Shown here piece after piece: positions 11,201 through 18,300 of a DNA stretch of 64,000 nt; within the stretch, counting starts at the first letter, position 1; each line of letters opens with the position of its first letter. Below the pieces are notes generated by a model. That model ran no database searches and was not told the DNA's origin. It saw nothing but the letters and a program-made list of their open reading frames with translations. A program made the translations under genes and the position numbers. This DNA comes from Bradyrhizobium sp. 149 (GTDB taxonomy: Bacteria; Pseudomonadota; Alphaproteobacteria; Rhizobiales; Xanthobacteraceae): positions 2,071,540 to 2,135,539 of the forward strand of contig NZ_JADPKK010000022.1 in the NCBI RefSeq assembly GCF_023073915.1, given 5' to 3'.

Positions 11201-14200
11201 TATTGGTGATATCGGCATCGTCGATGGCGCTAGTCCCGACCGACTCCAGCGTGCCCGAAATGATGAGCGCGCCGCCGGTCAGGCTCGCACCGTTCAGGCT
11301 CAACTTCTTGCTGGCATCGATCTTGACGGTGCCATCGTTGGTAATGGTGGTGCCGGTGACGGTGGTGTCGTCCAGCGTCAGGGTGGTCAGGGCATCGACC
11401 GTGATGCCGCCGCCGCTGACCGCGGCGCTGTTGATCGCGCTGCTGCCGGCGACGTGGATGATGCCGGTGTCGGTGACCGTGCCGCCGGTCACCGTGGTGC
11501 CGCTCAGCGTCAGCGTCGTGCCGCCGTCCACCGTCAGCTGGTGGTTCGTGAAGTCGGAGTTGACCAGCGAGCTGTTGCCGGTGATCTCGACCGTGCCGAG
11601 ATTGTTGACCGAGCCGCCCGTCAGCGTCACGCCGCTCAGGCTCAAGGCGCCGGCCGCGAATACCGTGATGATGCCCCCGCCATTGCCGACGGTCTCGTGG
11701 GCGAAATCCGCCGCGCCCTTGACGTTGACCGCCCCTGAATTGTTCAGCGTGCCGTCCTTGATGACGCTGGTGCCGTCGAGTTCGAGCGTGCCGACGATGG
11801 TGACCGTGCCACCGCTGATGGTGGCGGTGTCGACGATCAGCGTCGTGCCGGCGCCGGCCTTCAGCGTGCCGCCGGCATTGTGGATTCCGGCCAGCGTCTT
11901 CAGCGCGCTGCCGGACAGTTCGATCGTGCCGGAATTGGTGATCGTGGTGCCGCTGGTAAAATCGCCGCCGCCTGCAAGCGTCAGATAGCCCGCATTGGTG
12001 AGCACGCTGCTGTCCAGGAACTCGGCCTTGCCACCAACCGAGATCGTGCCTGCCGCAAAATTGGTGAGCTTTGAATCTGCCCTGAGGCTGATCTCGCCCG
12101 CAATCGTCAACGCGCTCTTGTTGATCACTTCCGGTGCCGTGTGGCTGACCGTGGTGTCGTAGTCGTTCATCGTCAGCGACTTGGCGTAGGCCGGCGCGTC
12201 GATCGTCACCGGATAGGACGGCGTCAGCCCGTGCAGCTGGTCGGTGATGACGATGACGTCGTCGTCAATGGTCGGGACAGTGCCGGTTTCCCAGTTCGCC
12301 GCGTCCTTCCAGAACCCGCCGGAGGGAGCGCCGGCATGCTCCGTTGCGATCCACACCACGGCGGGCGCATCGTGGCCCGTGATCGTGACGGTGATGGTCT
12401 GTTGCGAGATGGCGCCTTGCGAATCCGTGAGCGTCACGGTGTAGGTCAGCGTCAGCACCTCGCCCTTCGGAATGAAGTCGGCGAGGTAGACGGGAAGGTT
12501 GGCAAGCGACCAATTGATTGTGCCCGTGCCGTCCCCGGTGCTGTCGGCACCCGCCGCGATCGCGACCGACATCGCGCTCTGGAACGCGGCGAGCGGGCCC
12601 GGCGGCACCGTGCCGTCAGGCAGGGTCGCACTGGTGAGCGCCACCGACACCGTATGCTTGTCGGTGAGATCGACGTCGTCGAAGCTCAGCGTGCCCGTCG
12701 TCGGCACGTCGCTGGTGAGCGGGCCGCCCGGCACGCTGGTGCCGCCTTCGAAGGTAATGGTCGGAACGCTGGTGGTGATCACCGGCTTGTCGTTGGTGCC
12801 GGTGATCGTGATGGTGATCGGGATGTAGGTGGTTTCGTTGTTCGCGGCGAAATTGTTGTCGACGCGAACCCTGTAGATCAGCGTCAGCGTTTCACCGGCC
12901 GCAAGAAAGTCGAAGACGTGGTCGGGGAGGGTGTAAGTCCAGATCGCCGAGCCGTTGTTGTCGTTGCCGGCGGTGGGATCGACTGAGATATCGATCTGGG
13001 TCGCCGCGATGTCCTGCTTCTGCAGCGCCGTGAGCGATGCGGTGACATCGTGCAGGCCGGCGTCCTTGTAGCTGTAGTTGGGCGCCTCGGCGAGATCCAC
13101 CTTCACCGTCGGCCTGTCGCCCTGGTTGAAGTCGAGGAAGGTGATCTTGCCACTGACCGTGTCGCGATCCGCGGTGTCGCCGGTCTTGTCGGCGCGCTCG
13201 GCCAGGGCGAATGCATCCTGCACGTTGCCGTTGAGGTCGAGGCTGCGCGCATTGGGCGGACCGGGGATGCGGTTGTTGGACGTCGTATGATCGACGGGCA
13301 ACTGCGGCGCTACGCCCAACTGATTGAGATTGACGAAGGTCGGGATCGCGACATAGCCCGCGGCCGTCTTGATCACCAGACCATCGCTGGTCTGCGTGAT
13401 CGAGTCGGTGAAGTTCGTGGTCAGCTTGGTGTTGCTGTTGTTGTCCGTGAACTTCAGCGTGAACACGTCCGTGATCAGCTTCTGAATGTCCGGCGACATC
13501 AGGGCATTGGAGATCGAGACGTTGCCGCCACTGATCTGGATCATCTGCCCGGCCTGATTGACTGTCGCAATCGGCAGCAGCGTGACCTTGTCGAACAGGA
13601 TGTAGGAGCCCGTCGTGCCGTTCGGCTCGACCAGCACCTGGAAGCTCGCCTGCGGCTGCGGATCGCCGCCGCCGGCGGGAACGACGAAATTGATCTGGCT
13701 CAGCACCGCCGTGCCGCGGATGCCCATGGTGGCGACCGGCGTGTCGACCTTCATGTCGCCGTGCTTGGCTGTCTCGCCGGCAACGAAGGTGATGGTGCCC
13801 GCGACCAGACTGAGCAGTGAGGAATTGTTCGACCCGTTGGGGTCGTAGACCATTTCGTTCAGCACCATCCGCGCATTGGAGGACAGGCCGAACACCGTGC
13901 CGTCGATGAACGTGATGCCGAGCGTCGAGTCCCCGCCGGTCGAGACCACGTCGCCCTTCTCGACGTTGTCGCCGTTGTTCAGGATGACGGAGACGCCGTT
14001 GCGGATCGCGGTCGCGCTGCCGGAGAGCTTGGTGACGTGGCCGATGACCTGTGCGGCGGCAATGCCGGACACGGCCTGCGCATATTGCACATGGCCCGTA
14101 AGCGCGTTGACGATGTCGCCGGTAAGGTGCGCGCCATCCGGCGACGAGATCGCCGCGCGCTTCTCGCCCCTGAAATAATCGTGAACGACAAACTCGTGAC

Positions 14201-14417
14201 CATCGTGGGACAGCACGAGATCGCTGCCTGCGCGCCTGAACTCGCCGTTGAAGATCAGATTCGGATCGGGAACGACGAACGCGCCCTCAGGGACGTGACC
14301 ATGCGCCTTCGCGATAAAAGATTTCCCCGCGAAGGAATCGAGATGGGCATCGGCGGGCGAGTGGGAACCGCCGCCATCCAAGGAAATCGCGGCGTCAAAT
14401 TTGCCGGCGTAATTCAA
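5220..14417 (-). CDS. Giant secreted FecR/VCBS/beta-helix/RTX protein (LapA-like adhesin candidate)
   Basis: A protein of 3,065 residues with no cysteine-rich or membrane segments and a low-complexity Gly/Thr/Ala/Asn/Ser-rich composition. Order of parts: a rhizobial-type N-terminal region (1-125); a FecR-like module (about 126-240) with GHVTKLSGSATAIRNG and TPVATMGIRGTAV; a linker with TAAG at 351-354; two VCBS/cadherin-like repeats (about 425-685); a beta-helix of short repeats (about 690-1950) containing a 162-residue internal duplication; another VCBS repeat; propeller-like repeats with DGGYVIAW / DGGFVASW blades (about 2350-2720); and an RTX/serralysin-type C-terminus (GTSGKDVIFA, LTGGGGKDQFVF, ITDFVSGLDRIDL), the signal for type I secretion. 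The only start fitting the frame is TTG at 14417, without a clear ribosome site. A role in surface adhesion or biofilm is inferred. No type I secretion genes are in the window. Confidence 0.9.
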   Translation of the reverse strand: MNYAGKFDAAISLDGGGSHSPADAHLDSFAGKSFIAKAHGHVPEGAFVVPDPNLIFNGEFRRAGSDLVLSHDGHEFVVHDYFRGEKRAAISSPDGAHLTGDIVNALTGHVQYAQAVSGIAAAQVIGHVTKLSGSATAIRNGVSVILNNGDNVEKGDVVSTGGDSTLGITFIDGTVFGLSSNARMVLNEMVYDPNGSNNSSLLSLVAGTITFVAGETAKHGDMKVDTPVATMGIRGTAVLSQINFVVPAGGGDPQPQASFQVLVEPNGTTGSYILFDKVTLLPIATVNQAGQMIQISGGNVSISNALMSPDIQKLITDVFTLKFTDNNSNTKLTTNFTDSITQTSDGLVIKTAAGYVAIPTFVNLNQLGVAPQLPVDHTTSNNRIPGPPNARSLDLNGNVQDAFALAERADKTGDTADRDTVSGKITFLDFNQGDRPTVKVDLAEAPNYSYKDAGLHDVTASLTALQKQDIAATQIDISVDPTAGNDNNGSAIWTYTLPDHVFDFLAAGETLTLIYRVRVDNNFAANNETTYIPITITITGTNDKPVITTSVPTITFEGGTSVPGGPLTSDVPTTGTLSFDDVDLTDKHTVSVALTSATLPDGTVPPGPLAAFQSAMSVAIAAGADSTGDGTGTINWSLANLPVYLADFIPKGEVLTLTYTVTLTDSQGAISQQTITVTITGHDAPAVVWIATEHAGAPSGGFWKDAANWETGTVPTIDDDVIVITDQLHGLTPSYPVTIDAPAYAKSLTMNDYDTTVSHTAPEVINKSALTIAGEISLRADSKLTNFAAGTISVGGKAEFLDSSVLTNAGYLTLAGGGDFTSGTTITNSGTIELSGSALKTLAGIHNAGGTLKAGAGTTLIVDTATISGGTVTIVGTLELDGTSVIKDGTLNNSGAVNVKGAADFAHETVGNGGGIITVFAAGALSLSGVTLTGGSVNNLGTVEITGNSSLVNSDFTNHQLTVDGGTTLTLSGTTVTGGTVTDTGIIHVAGSSAINSAAVSGGGITVDALTTLTLDDTTVTGTTITNDGTVKIDASKKLSLNGASLTGGALIISGTLESVGTSAIDDADITNTGTITVISGTLTIDPATTHAITNHNLIQANGGVLDVSGEDISNTADLKAINYGTLKLTNLTVTNSGAGTVTVDGHSKLYLTDVSINGGSLSNAGNLYSVSGPNTVTAAVTNTGAIEVQAGTLNLAGGLSGIGSLTIDNGATLELAGATAQTVTFAGGTDTLQLDKVAGQSFTGTIAGQSTKAGTFTIKGAADITTTSGDALDFTASGGTSAAPANIVLTPTGALTGAANGLVVTQNGTGGISLTATGDIKGLAGHGIWLRDSATGAGAITVNNVTGVATGAGAGSAGVLVEKMSTANTGSISITQLGGAAGGDYGIDATTHGDGNITVAAGGNITGSLIYGIRARSYGAGSETITTAAGSLVTSGSSGIVAVNRTTSLGAASGSTITVNAYGTINSGSSLNQSGNAPAGIQAGYSGATTGAAANTGVNGSVLINNHANITAAAGYGIHAYNYGNGNVTVNDAADTTVVGAEDGIRAQALSGGTGDVSVTLGAGASVTGTTSYGILAYSIDAGDISVTMASGDSITSGSSGIVAVNYATAIASSVGSTISVEAHGIIHSGSSSNNDGTIPGGIIAGYKPGGTGTFSSAVKGDVTVTSDATIIADAGYGIEAFTWGAGNLTVTTGATSSITAAAGIAIGAFDHGGGDVKVTNNGSATGTVGLAALANGSGDVTIINHGGITSTSLAGISVTQNEVGATGSTHITNTGSIVAPSAHAAIFIQENTAGGSALIDNFATGTIGPAVASAVTSTTYAIVETGGAITINNAGHINGNISVATAAFNNELGGTWTVAGSGVFGNASSIVNHGAIDLHGASISGTGLSIENYKDIDSWGTASISGIIANTGSIEVHTGALTLFGSLSGSGSVTVDVGALLKLDGTVTQTITLDGDGAHLQIDTSTFSGSIAALSANDTIDLSSIVYDDGTSATYNAATGELVVSDAHNHTITLKLTGADYSNAHFAGSSDGHGGTLITFNAADAAPAFTAAGATLTAIVPELANTTGSSALDPTPTAATGSIDFKDVDLTDRPTASITGQTVSWTGADHTTNLSGFLTTDQTNALEYALSLQTTGKNNGMVTWNYSIADSSLDFLAEGQTATVVSTVTLDDHQGQQKTADVTITIAGKNDAPTLNNATLSAINEDTSAPAGSTVGTLFAGFHDADAGASFKAVAITASHATAAQGVWQYEIAGSNQWVDISGVSNISALVLATDTLIRFVPAANYSGTPGSLDVHALDDTYGANVMTPVLVDITSPGIGSSVSAQAATLSTEVNPVADSPTVSINHTPIADAGEFLVNTTSANDQTYSAVGALSDGGYVIAWVSQGQDGDGTGIYAQHYDNSGAKVGGEFRVNTATAGDQSSPYVVGLEGGGFVASWTSGSNNGATIHLQRYDSSGSPAGGEVSLSGYGENATLAALSNGGFVITYVASDSSTSGTYAVVYDASGTATSGPLLINTTTASQQQGDSVAGTADGGFVASWHSYGQDGDGWGVYFQRFDAQGNKLGGEVQVNTHTAGDQYGGELTVLKDGSIVVSYYDANALVLRHFSSTGAPIGSEVSISDATTDTLQALPDGGFLVTYQGHDVPGSLGLLGQRFDASLHSVGSSFVINETTAGDQVFLADRSSPTAVTTDGKIVSTWFSPGVGGHDVEARVFTVPGFGSEGNPIKLPAITAAITDTDGSETLLIKLSGYPAGATFSIGHLGAGADAGHWLIDAADIGSLATPRLTMTAPVGYQGEFNLHVGVTVTDAANGLNDLLTDTKTVTSDVAINVYGGPVIDTTSFHVTHNSGNTDTIIDLAVIEADAGASAHAFTVVASTAPLPLTNSSVDLSPTSGSLSAINAGLANGITYHPGGTPPDTDQITLKVTDTTTGRYDTVHFIFNEAGDTSQGITLQGTSGKDVIFATQTGDTLTGGGGKDQFVFAPGSTGDNAQHTITDFVSGLDRIDLRQFSDVGSVSNLTITQPSGDTLVTFSHQISASVTEQESILLKNMIAGNLKASDFIFHA
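9349..10190 (-). repeat. Internal 486-bp tandem repeat within the giant gene
   Basis: Two consecutive diverged copies encode segments that both contain SGSSGIVAVN, then a GSTI(T/S)V block, INSGSS/IHSGSS, a GI(Q/I)AGY block and AGYGI(H/E)A. Matching points at 10084 and 9598 give a period of 486 bp (162 residues). It shows duplication growth of the beta-helix. Confidence 0.7.
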
Positions 14418-15031
14418 TTGGGCACCAAAAAAAGGGTTAAAATCTAAGTAAGTATCGATGGCCTAAGCTTGCTTATCATTACCAAGTCCTTAGCGAAACC
14501 ATCTATTGCTTGTGTGATTTCACATCACCAAGCGGCCGGCGCCCCTGCACGGCCACGCCCCTACGGAGGAAGCAGCGTATTTCCGGAAATGTCTGCAAGT
14601 AAATTTGCGCTTATCCGAGCCCATTTTGGTACCCCCGTGTATTCGTTTGTATAAATTGTACGCCGAATACTTGTGTCATCTTTCCTTCGTGGTGCCCCGC
14701 AACATACTGCGGCAAATACGGAGCCAAATCTGTGATCCAATTAACAGAACCCCTGAAATAGCGGTTCGTTAGCCGTGCGACGCGGAACCGGCGGCGGCAC
14801 AACCGTTACCTGCAATGGGTTCCATTTCGCGGCAGGAGCCCTGCCTAACCCAGATGCGTAAAATTTTACGCAATTTGGGCAGGCCGGTTTCAGCCTGTTC
14901 CCCGATCTTGGAGCCCCAGCCCGGCGCGTTAAGCAGAACAAAACCGCCCGCCTCGCACTATCTGCGCGAAAGCAACAAAGCCTGGCACGTGCAGGTCGAG
15001 GGGACCTGGCGAAGCCGGAAGGGGATGTCAG
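14418..15031. promoter_or_regulatory. Divergent regulatory region with several palindromes
   Basis: A 614-bp, relatively AT-rich gap between the giant secreted protein and the LapG-like protease genes, with no supported gene. It holds four separate dyads: TGTGA-TT-TCACA (14513-14524), ATTTCCGGAAAT (14579-14590), GTATTCG...CGAATAC (14639-14670) and the 18-bp perfect palindrome TGCGTAAAATTTTACGCA (14855-14872). There is also a short GC hairpin at 14831-14845. These are candidate operators for one or both divergent genes; which proteins bind them is unknown. Confidence 0.5.
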
Positions 15032-15763
15032 ATGGAGACCGCTGCTCGCTCGCGCGCCTGGCGCGCAATCCTTGTGCTGTGCGGATTGATCCTGCTCGGA
15101 TCAACCGCCGAGCTTCGCGCTGGCACGCTGCTGTCGCCGGGAGCCGGCGTCCTCGTCCGCAAATCCGCCGAGCCGTTCGGGGTGTTCGCCTTCGCCATCT
15201 CTGCCGGCAGCCTGCAGCAGAAATGGCTCGCACTGAGGTCCAGGCTCGATGATGACCTGGTGCAGCTCGCGCTGTGCGACGGCGACCGGGAGAATTGCGC
15301 TTCGCCCGCTGCGCTGAAACTGCTCGCCATCGTCGACCAGGCCCGCAGCCGTGACGGCCGCGCTCTGCTGGGCGAAACTAATCGCGCCATTAACCTCGCT
15401 ATCCGTGCCGCCAATGACGGTCCTGAGGACGTCTGGAGCTCGCCGCTTGCGACCTTCGCGCGCGGCGCCGGGGATTGCGAGGACTATGCCATTGCCAAGC
15501 TCGCCGCCCTGCGGCTCGCGGGCGTCGCCACCGAAGATCTCCGCATCGTCGTGGTGCGCGACACCCGCGCCGGCGAAGAGCATGCGGTTGCCGCTGCACG
15601 GCTCGACGGCCATTGGCTGATGCTCGACAACCGCCGCATGGCCATGGTCGAGGACGACGCTGCACGGGGCTACCAGCCGCTGTTCGTGCTCTACCAGTCG
15701 GCCGTGATGAAATATGTCGACGAACCCGTGCGGTTCTCGATGGTCGCCGCCGAGGCGCGTTGA
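15032..15763 (+). CDS. LapG-like transglutaminase-type cysteine protease (BTLCP family)
   Basis: A protein of 243 residues with an N-terminal signal/anchor (hydrophobic 12-29). The bacterial transglutaminase-like cysteine protease fold is recognisable by its triad: Cys149 in GAGDCEDYAI, His184 in GEEHAV and Asp199 in LMLDNRR. The Asp/Glu after the Cys match the calcium-binding residues of LapG. Characterised LapG enzymes are periplasmic and clip the N-terminal retention module of RTX adhesins at a di-alanine site, releasing them from the cell. The start has GAAGGGG 9 nt upstream. It is divergent from the giant LapA-like gene, a natural candidate substrate. No LapD-type inhibitor is in the window. 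Family membership is firm; the substrate is inferred. Confidence 0.88.
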   Translation: METAARSRAWRAILVLCGLILLGSTAELRAGTLLSPGAGVLVRKSAEPFGVFAFAISAGSLQQKWLALRSRLDDDLVQLALCDGDRENCASPAALKLLAIVDQARSRDGRALLGETNRAINLAIRAANDGPEDVWSSPLATFARGAGDCEDYAIAKLAALRLAGVATEDLRIVVVRDTRAGEEHAVAAARLDGHWLMLDNRRMAMVEDDAARGYQPLFVLYQSAVMKYVDEPVRFSMVAAEAR

Positions 15764-15858
15764 TCGTACCGGTCTGGTAGCCAACCGTCGGTCACAAAGC
15801 CATTTCGCCGCGCGATCCGGGACGCTAGCATGGCCGCGGATAGGCGGGGGCGACTGGA

Positions 15859-16974
15859 ATGCGGTTGATCGTGCTGACTTTGCTTGCGCTGCTGGCCTTG
15901 CCGGCGGCTACAGCTTTCGCGCAATCCAGCCGCTCCGTCGCCGACAGGCTGCCGCTGTTCGCCAGGAACAACTGTCGGCAGATCCGCGATCCCGGCAATC
16001 AATTGTTCTGCGGTGATGCCGAGCTTGCCGCCGCCGCCGAGAAGCTGAGCACGGGAATCGAGGCGCGGCTTGCCCGGCTGCCCGATCGCCTGCCTGGAAT
16101 CGAGGAGAACGCGATCTGGACCCGCCAGCGCAACCTCGGCTGCGGCATCGTCGGCCAGACCGCGATCCGCACCGACGATTTCGACCGGGTGAAGGCATGT
16201 CTCCTCAAGGTGACCGAGGAGCGCGCGGCGATCGTGCGCGATCCGGACTTCGACTGTCTCGCGGCCAACACCGCCGCGGGCGCGCTGATCTGCGCGGACC
16301 CGTCGCTGGCGCTTACCGAGAGCGAGTTGAACAGCCAGGTTCTCAGTCTGATCGGCAAGCTTGATCCGACCGCTGCACGCTTTGCCTTCGCCGAATATGG
16401 CCGGTGGACGCGAGAGCGCGATCGCAAATGCAATCTCGTCGGCAAGGAGAACGTGCCGCTCGGAGAGCTCGAGTCCGCGGAAGACTGTCTCGCCGGCTAT
16501 CTGAAGCACAAAGCCGACGAGATTGGCGCTGCGAAAGGCGATCCGAAGAAGGTGTTCGGCCGGCAGGTCGCAGCCCGCTTGCCTGACAGCGATGCTGTCG
16601 ACTTCTGCGCAGCGCGAATCCACGCGGCCAATTCCTGCGGCAACTTCCTCCGCATCAACCGCGTCTACGCGCTCGACAGCCAGGTGACCGAGCAGGACGC
16701 GCAGGTCACGGGCGAGATCGAGATGGCCGTGCTGGCGCCCTTCGCCATCTGTAGCAAGATCGCCACCACCTGCACGGGCACCTGCTGGGACGCCATAACG
16801 GGTCGTCCGCAGCCTGGCATCGGCAACAAGGAGCGCTCCGCAGACGCCTTCAACGTCACACGCCGCCTCAGGATCCAGCGCACTTTCGCGTTTGTGAAGG
16901 CCGCCGACGGCTGGCGCTGCCGGGAAGACGAGTTGGCCCCGGTGAATTCGGGCACCGCGGGTGGGGGATCATAG
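15859..16974 (+). CDS. Secreted LprI-like protein
   Basis: A protein of 371 residues with a clear signal peptide (MRLIVLTLLALLALPAATAFA-Q). At least two lysozyme-inhibitor LprI-type segments follow: Cys-containing helical repeats such as FDCLAANTAAGALICADPSL with LTESELN, and an earlier copy around NCRQIRDPGNQLFCGDAEL. Many paired cysteines suggest disulfides in the periplasm. The C-terminal third (about 250-360) is a separate Cys-containing domain I do not recognise. It lies 95 bp after the LapG-like gene on the same strand. Inhibition of a host or rival lysozyme is known for some LprI proteins but is not demonstrated by sequence here. Confidence 0.75.
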   Translation: MRLIVLTLLALLALPAATAFAQSSRSVADRLPLFARNNCRQIRDPGNQLFCGDAELAAAAEKLSTGIEARLARLPDRLPGIEENAIWTRQRNLGCGIVGQTAIRTDDFDRVKACLLKVTEERAAIVRDPDFDCLAANTAAGALICADPSLALTESELNSQVLSLIGKLDPTAARFAFAEYGRWTRERDRKCNLVGKENVPLGELESAEDCLAGYLKHKADEIGAAKGDPKKVFGRQVAARLPDSDAVDFCAARIHAANSCGNFLRINRVYALDSQVTEQDAQVTGEIEMAVLAPFAICSKIATTCTGTCWDAITGRPQPGIGNKERSADAFNVTRRLRIQRTFAFVKAADGWRCREDELAPVNSGTAGGGS

Positions 16975-16987
16975 GCTGCCTCCTCTG

Positions 16988-17013
16988 CCTCTCCCCGCAT
17001 TTACGGGGAGAGG
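16988..17013. terminator. CCTCTCCCCG hairpin between convergent genes
   Basis: Ten-base perfect arms (16988-16997 and 17004-17013) with a 6-nt loop separate the LprI-like gene from the converging binding-protein gene. It belongs to the CTCTCCC...GGGAGAG palindrome family that recurs in this window and could serve as a bidirectional terminator. Confidence 0.55.
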
Positions 17014-17023
17014 TTAAGAGAGA

Positions 17024-18223
17024 TCAGAACATCAGGTTGTCCTTCACCAGAACCCAGCGGCCGCCTTTGACCTGTTGCACCTGAGTAATGGTGCTGGCGA
17101 GATGGTCGGTCTTGGAGAACTTCGTCGGAGGCGAGTTGAAGATGTCGACGAACTTGTCTCCGGATTCCAACGCGTCCAGCATCTTCTGGCCGGTCAGGTC
17201 CTTGCCCGCCTTCTGCGCATAGAAGGCGAACGTCATCACCGCATTGTAGCCGATGATGGCCTGGGTGTTGGCGTCGGTACCGAACGTCTTCTTGTAGGTG
17301 GCGAGCCAGTCCTTGACCTTGCCCTTGGCCGTGTCCTCGTAAGGAATCTCGAAGAGGGCGGCTGCATAGAGGCCTTCCACCGCCTCCTTGCCGAGCATGG
17401 GCACCTCCATCACGTTGGTCGGCGTCGCGCCGAGGAAGGTGACGTCCCAGCCGAGCTTCTTGGCTTCCGTCATTGCGCCGATGGGCTCACGGAGCACGGC
17501 GCCGAGCACGACCAGGTCGCAGCTATCGGACTTCATCTTGGCGATCTGCGCGCTGAAGTCGGAGGCGCCGCGCTTGTAGCTCGTGATCGACGCCGGCTGC
17601 AGCTTCATCGCGGTGAGCTGCTGGTTGAAGCCGTCGAGCACGTTCTTCCCATACTCGTCGTCCTGGTACATGATGCACGGCTTCTGGAAATTCTTCCACT
17701 CCATCATGTATTTCAGCGCCGCCCGCGTGCTCTCGACATAGGGCAGCAGGTTGTTGAACTTCAGCCGCTCCTGCGGCTTGGCCGGATCGAACTTGAAGGT
17801 GAACTCGGCCGCGGTCAGCGGAAAGAGCTGAAGCACGCCGGCATCGAGCAGGATATCCTGTGCGGCGAGCACGGTCGGCGAGCCCATCGGTCCCACCATC
17901 GCGAAGATCTTGTCGCGCTCGATCAGCTTCTGCGATGCGAGCACGGCCTTTTTCGGATCGTAGCCGCTGTCCTCGACAACCAGCCGAATCTTTCGACCGT
18001 GGACGCCGCCGGCGGCGTTGATCTCCTCGACCGCCATCTTCATGCCGTTCGAGACCGGCACGCCCCAGCCCTTGATCGGCCCCGACAGATCCTGATGGGT
18101 GCCGATGACGATCTCGGAAGCCGAGATGCCTTCATTGGTGACCTTGGTTTGCGCGACGGCGGGCAGACAGGTGAGCATCACCGCGCCTGCCGCAAAGCCG
18201 AACGTTCGAAACGATCTCGACAT
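17024..18223 (-). CDS. Branched-chain amino-acid type ABC substrate-binding protein
   Basis: A protein of 399 residues in the periplasmic binding protein type I (LivK/Peripla_BP_6) family. Signal peptide MSRSFRTFGFAAGAVMLTCLPAVA-Q; the mature protein has EIVIGTHQDLSGPIKGWG, INAAGGVHGRKIRLVVEDSGYDP and the FAMVGPMGSPT segment. AAGGAGGAG stands 7 nt before the ATG. It is the last gene of the leftward liv-type operon. In rhizobia such systems carry amino acids but also aromatic or fatty acids; the acyl-CoA synthetase just upstream favours a carboxylic-acid ligand, which is inference. Confidence 0.94.
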   Translation of the reverse strand: MSRSFRTFGFAAGAVMLTCLPAVAQTKVTNEGISASEIVIGTHQDLSGPIKGWGVPVSNGMKMAVEEINAAGGVHGRKIRLVVEDSGYDPKKAVLASQKLIERDKIFAMVGPMGSPTVLAAQDILLDAGVLQLFPLTAAEFTFKFDPAKPQERLKFNNLLPYVESTRAALKYMMEWKNFQKPCIMYQDDEYGKNVLDGFNQQLTAMKLQPASITSYKRGASDFSAQIAKMKSDSCDLVVLGAVLREPIGAMTEAKKLGWDVTFLGATPTNVMEVPMLGKEAVEGLYAAALFEIPYEDTAKGKVKDWLATYKKTFGTDANTQAIIGYNAVMTFAFYAQKAGKDLTGQKMLDALESGDKFVDIFNSPPTKFSKTDHLASTITQVQQVKGGRWVLVKDNLMF

Positions 18224-18300
18224 TGACGTCTCCTCCTTGGGGCCCCTATGATGCGAAGGGTGGGGCCATCACTCCTTCGCTGTTATTCAAACAAGATTGT

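Noticed and set aside
5175..14203. Many long plus-strand open frames opposite the giant gene (for example 5175-7040, 7215-8810, 11134-11988)
   Set aside because: They mirror the GC-rich third-position pattern of the giant gene, have Arg/Asp/Gly-rich unlikely compositions, and show no domains; the minus-strand frame has clear FecR, VCBS and RTX features.
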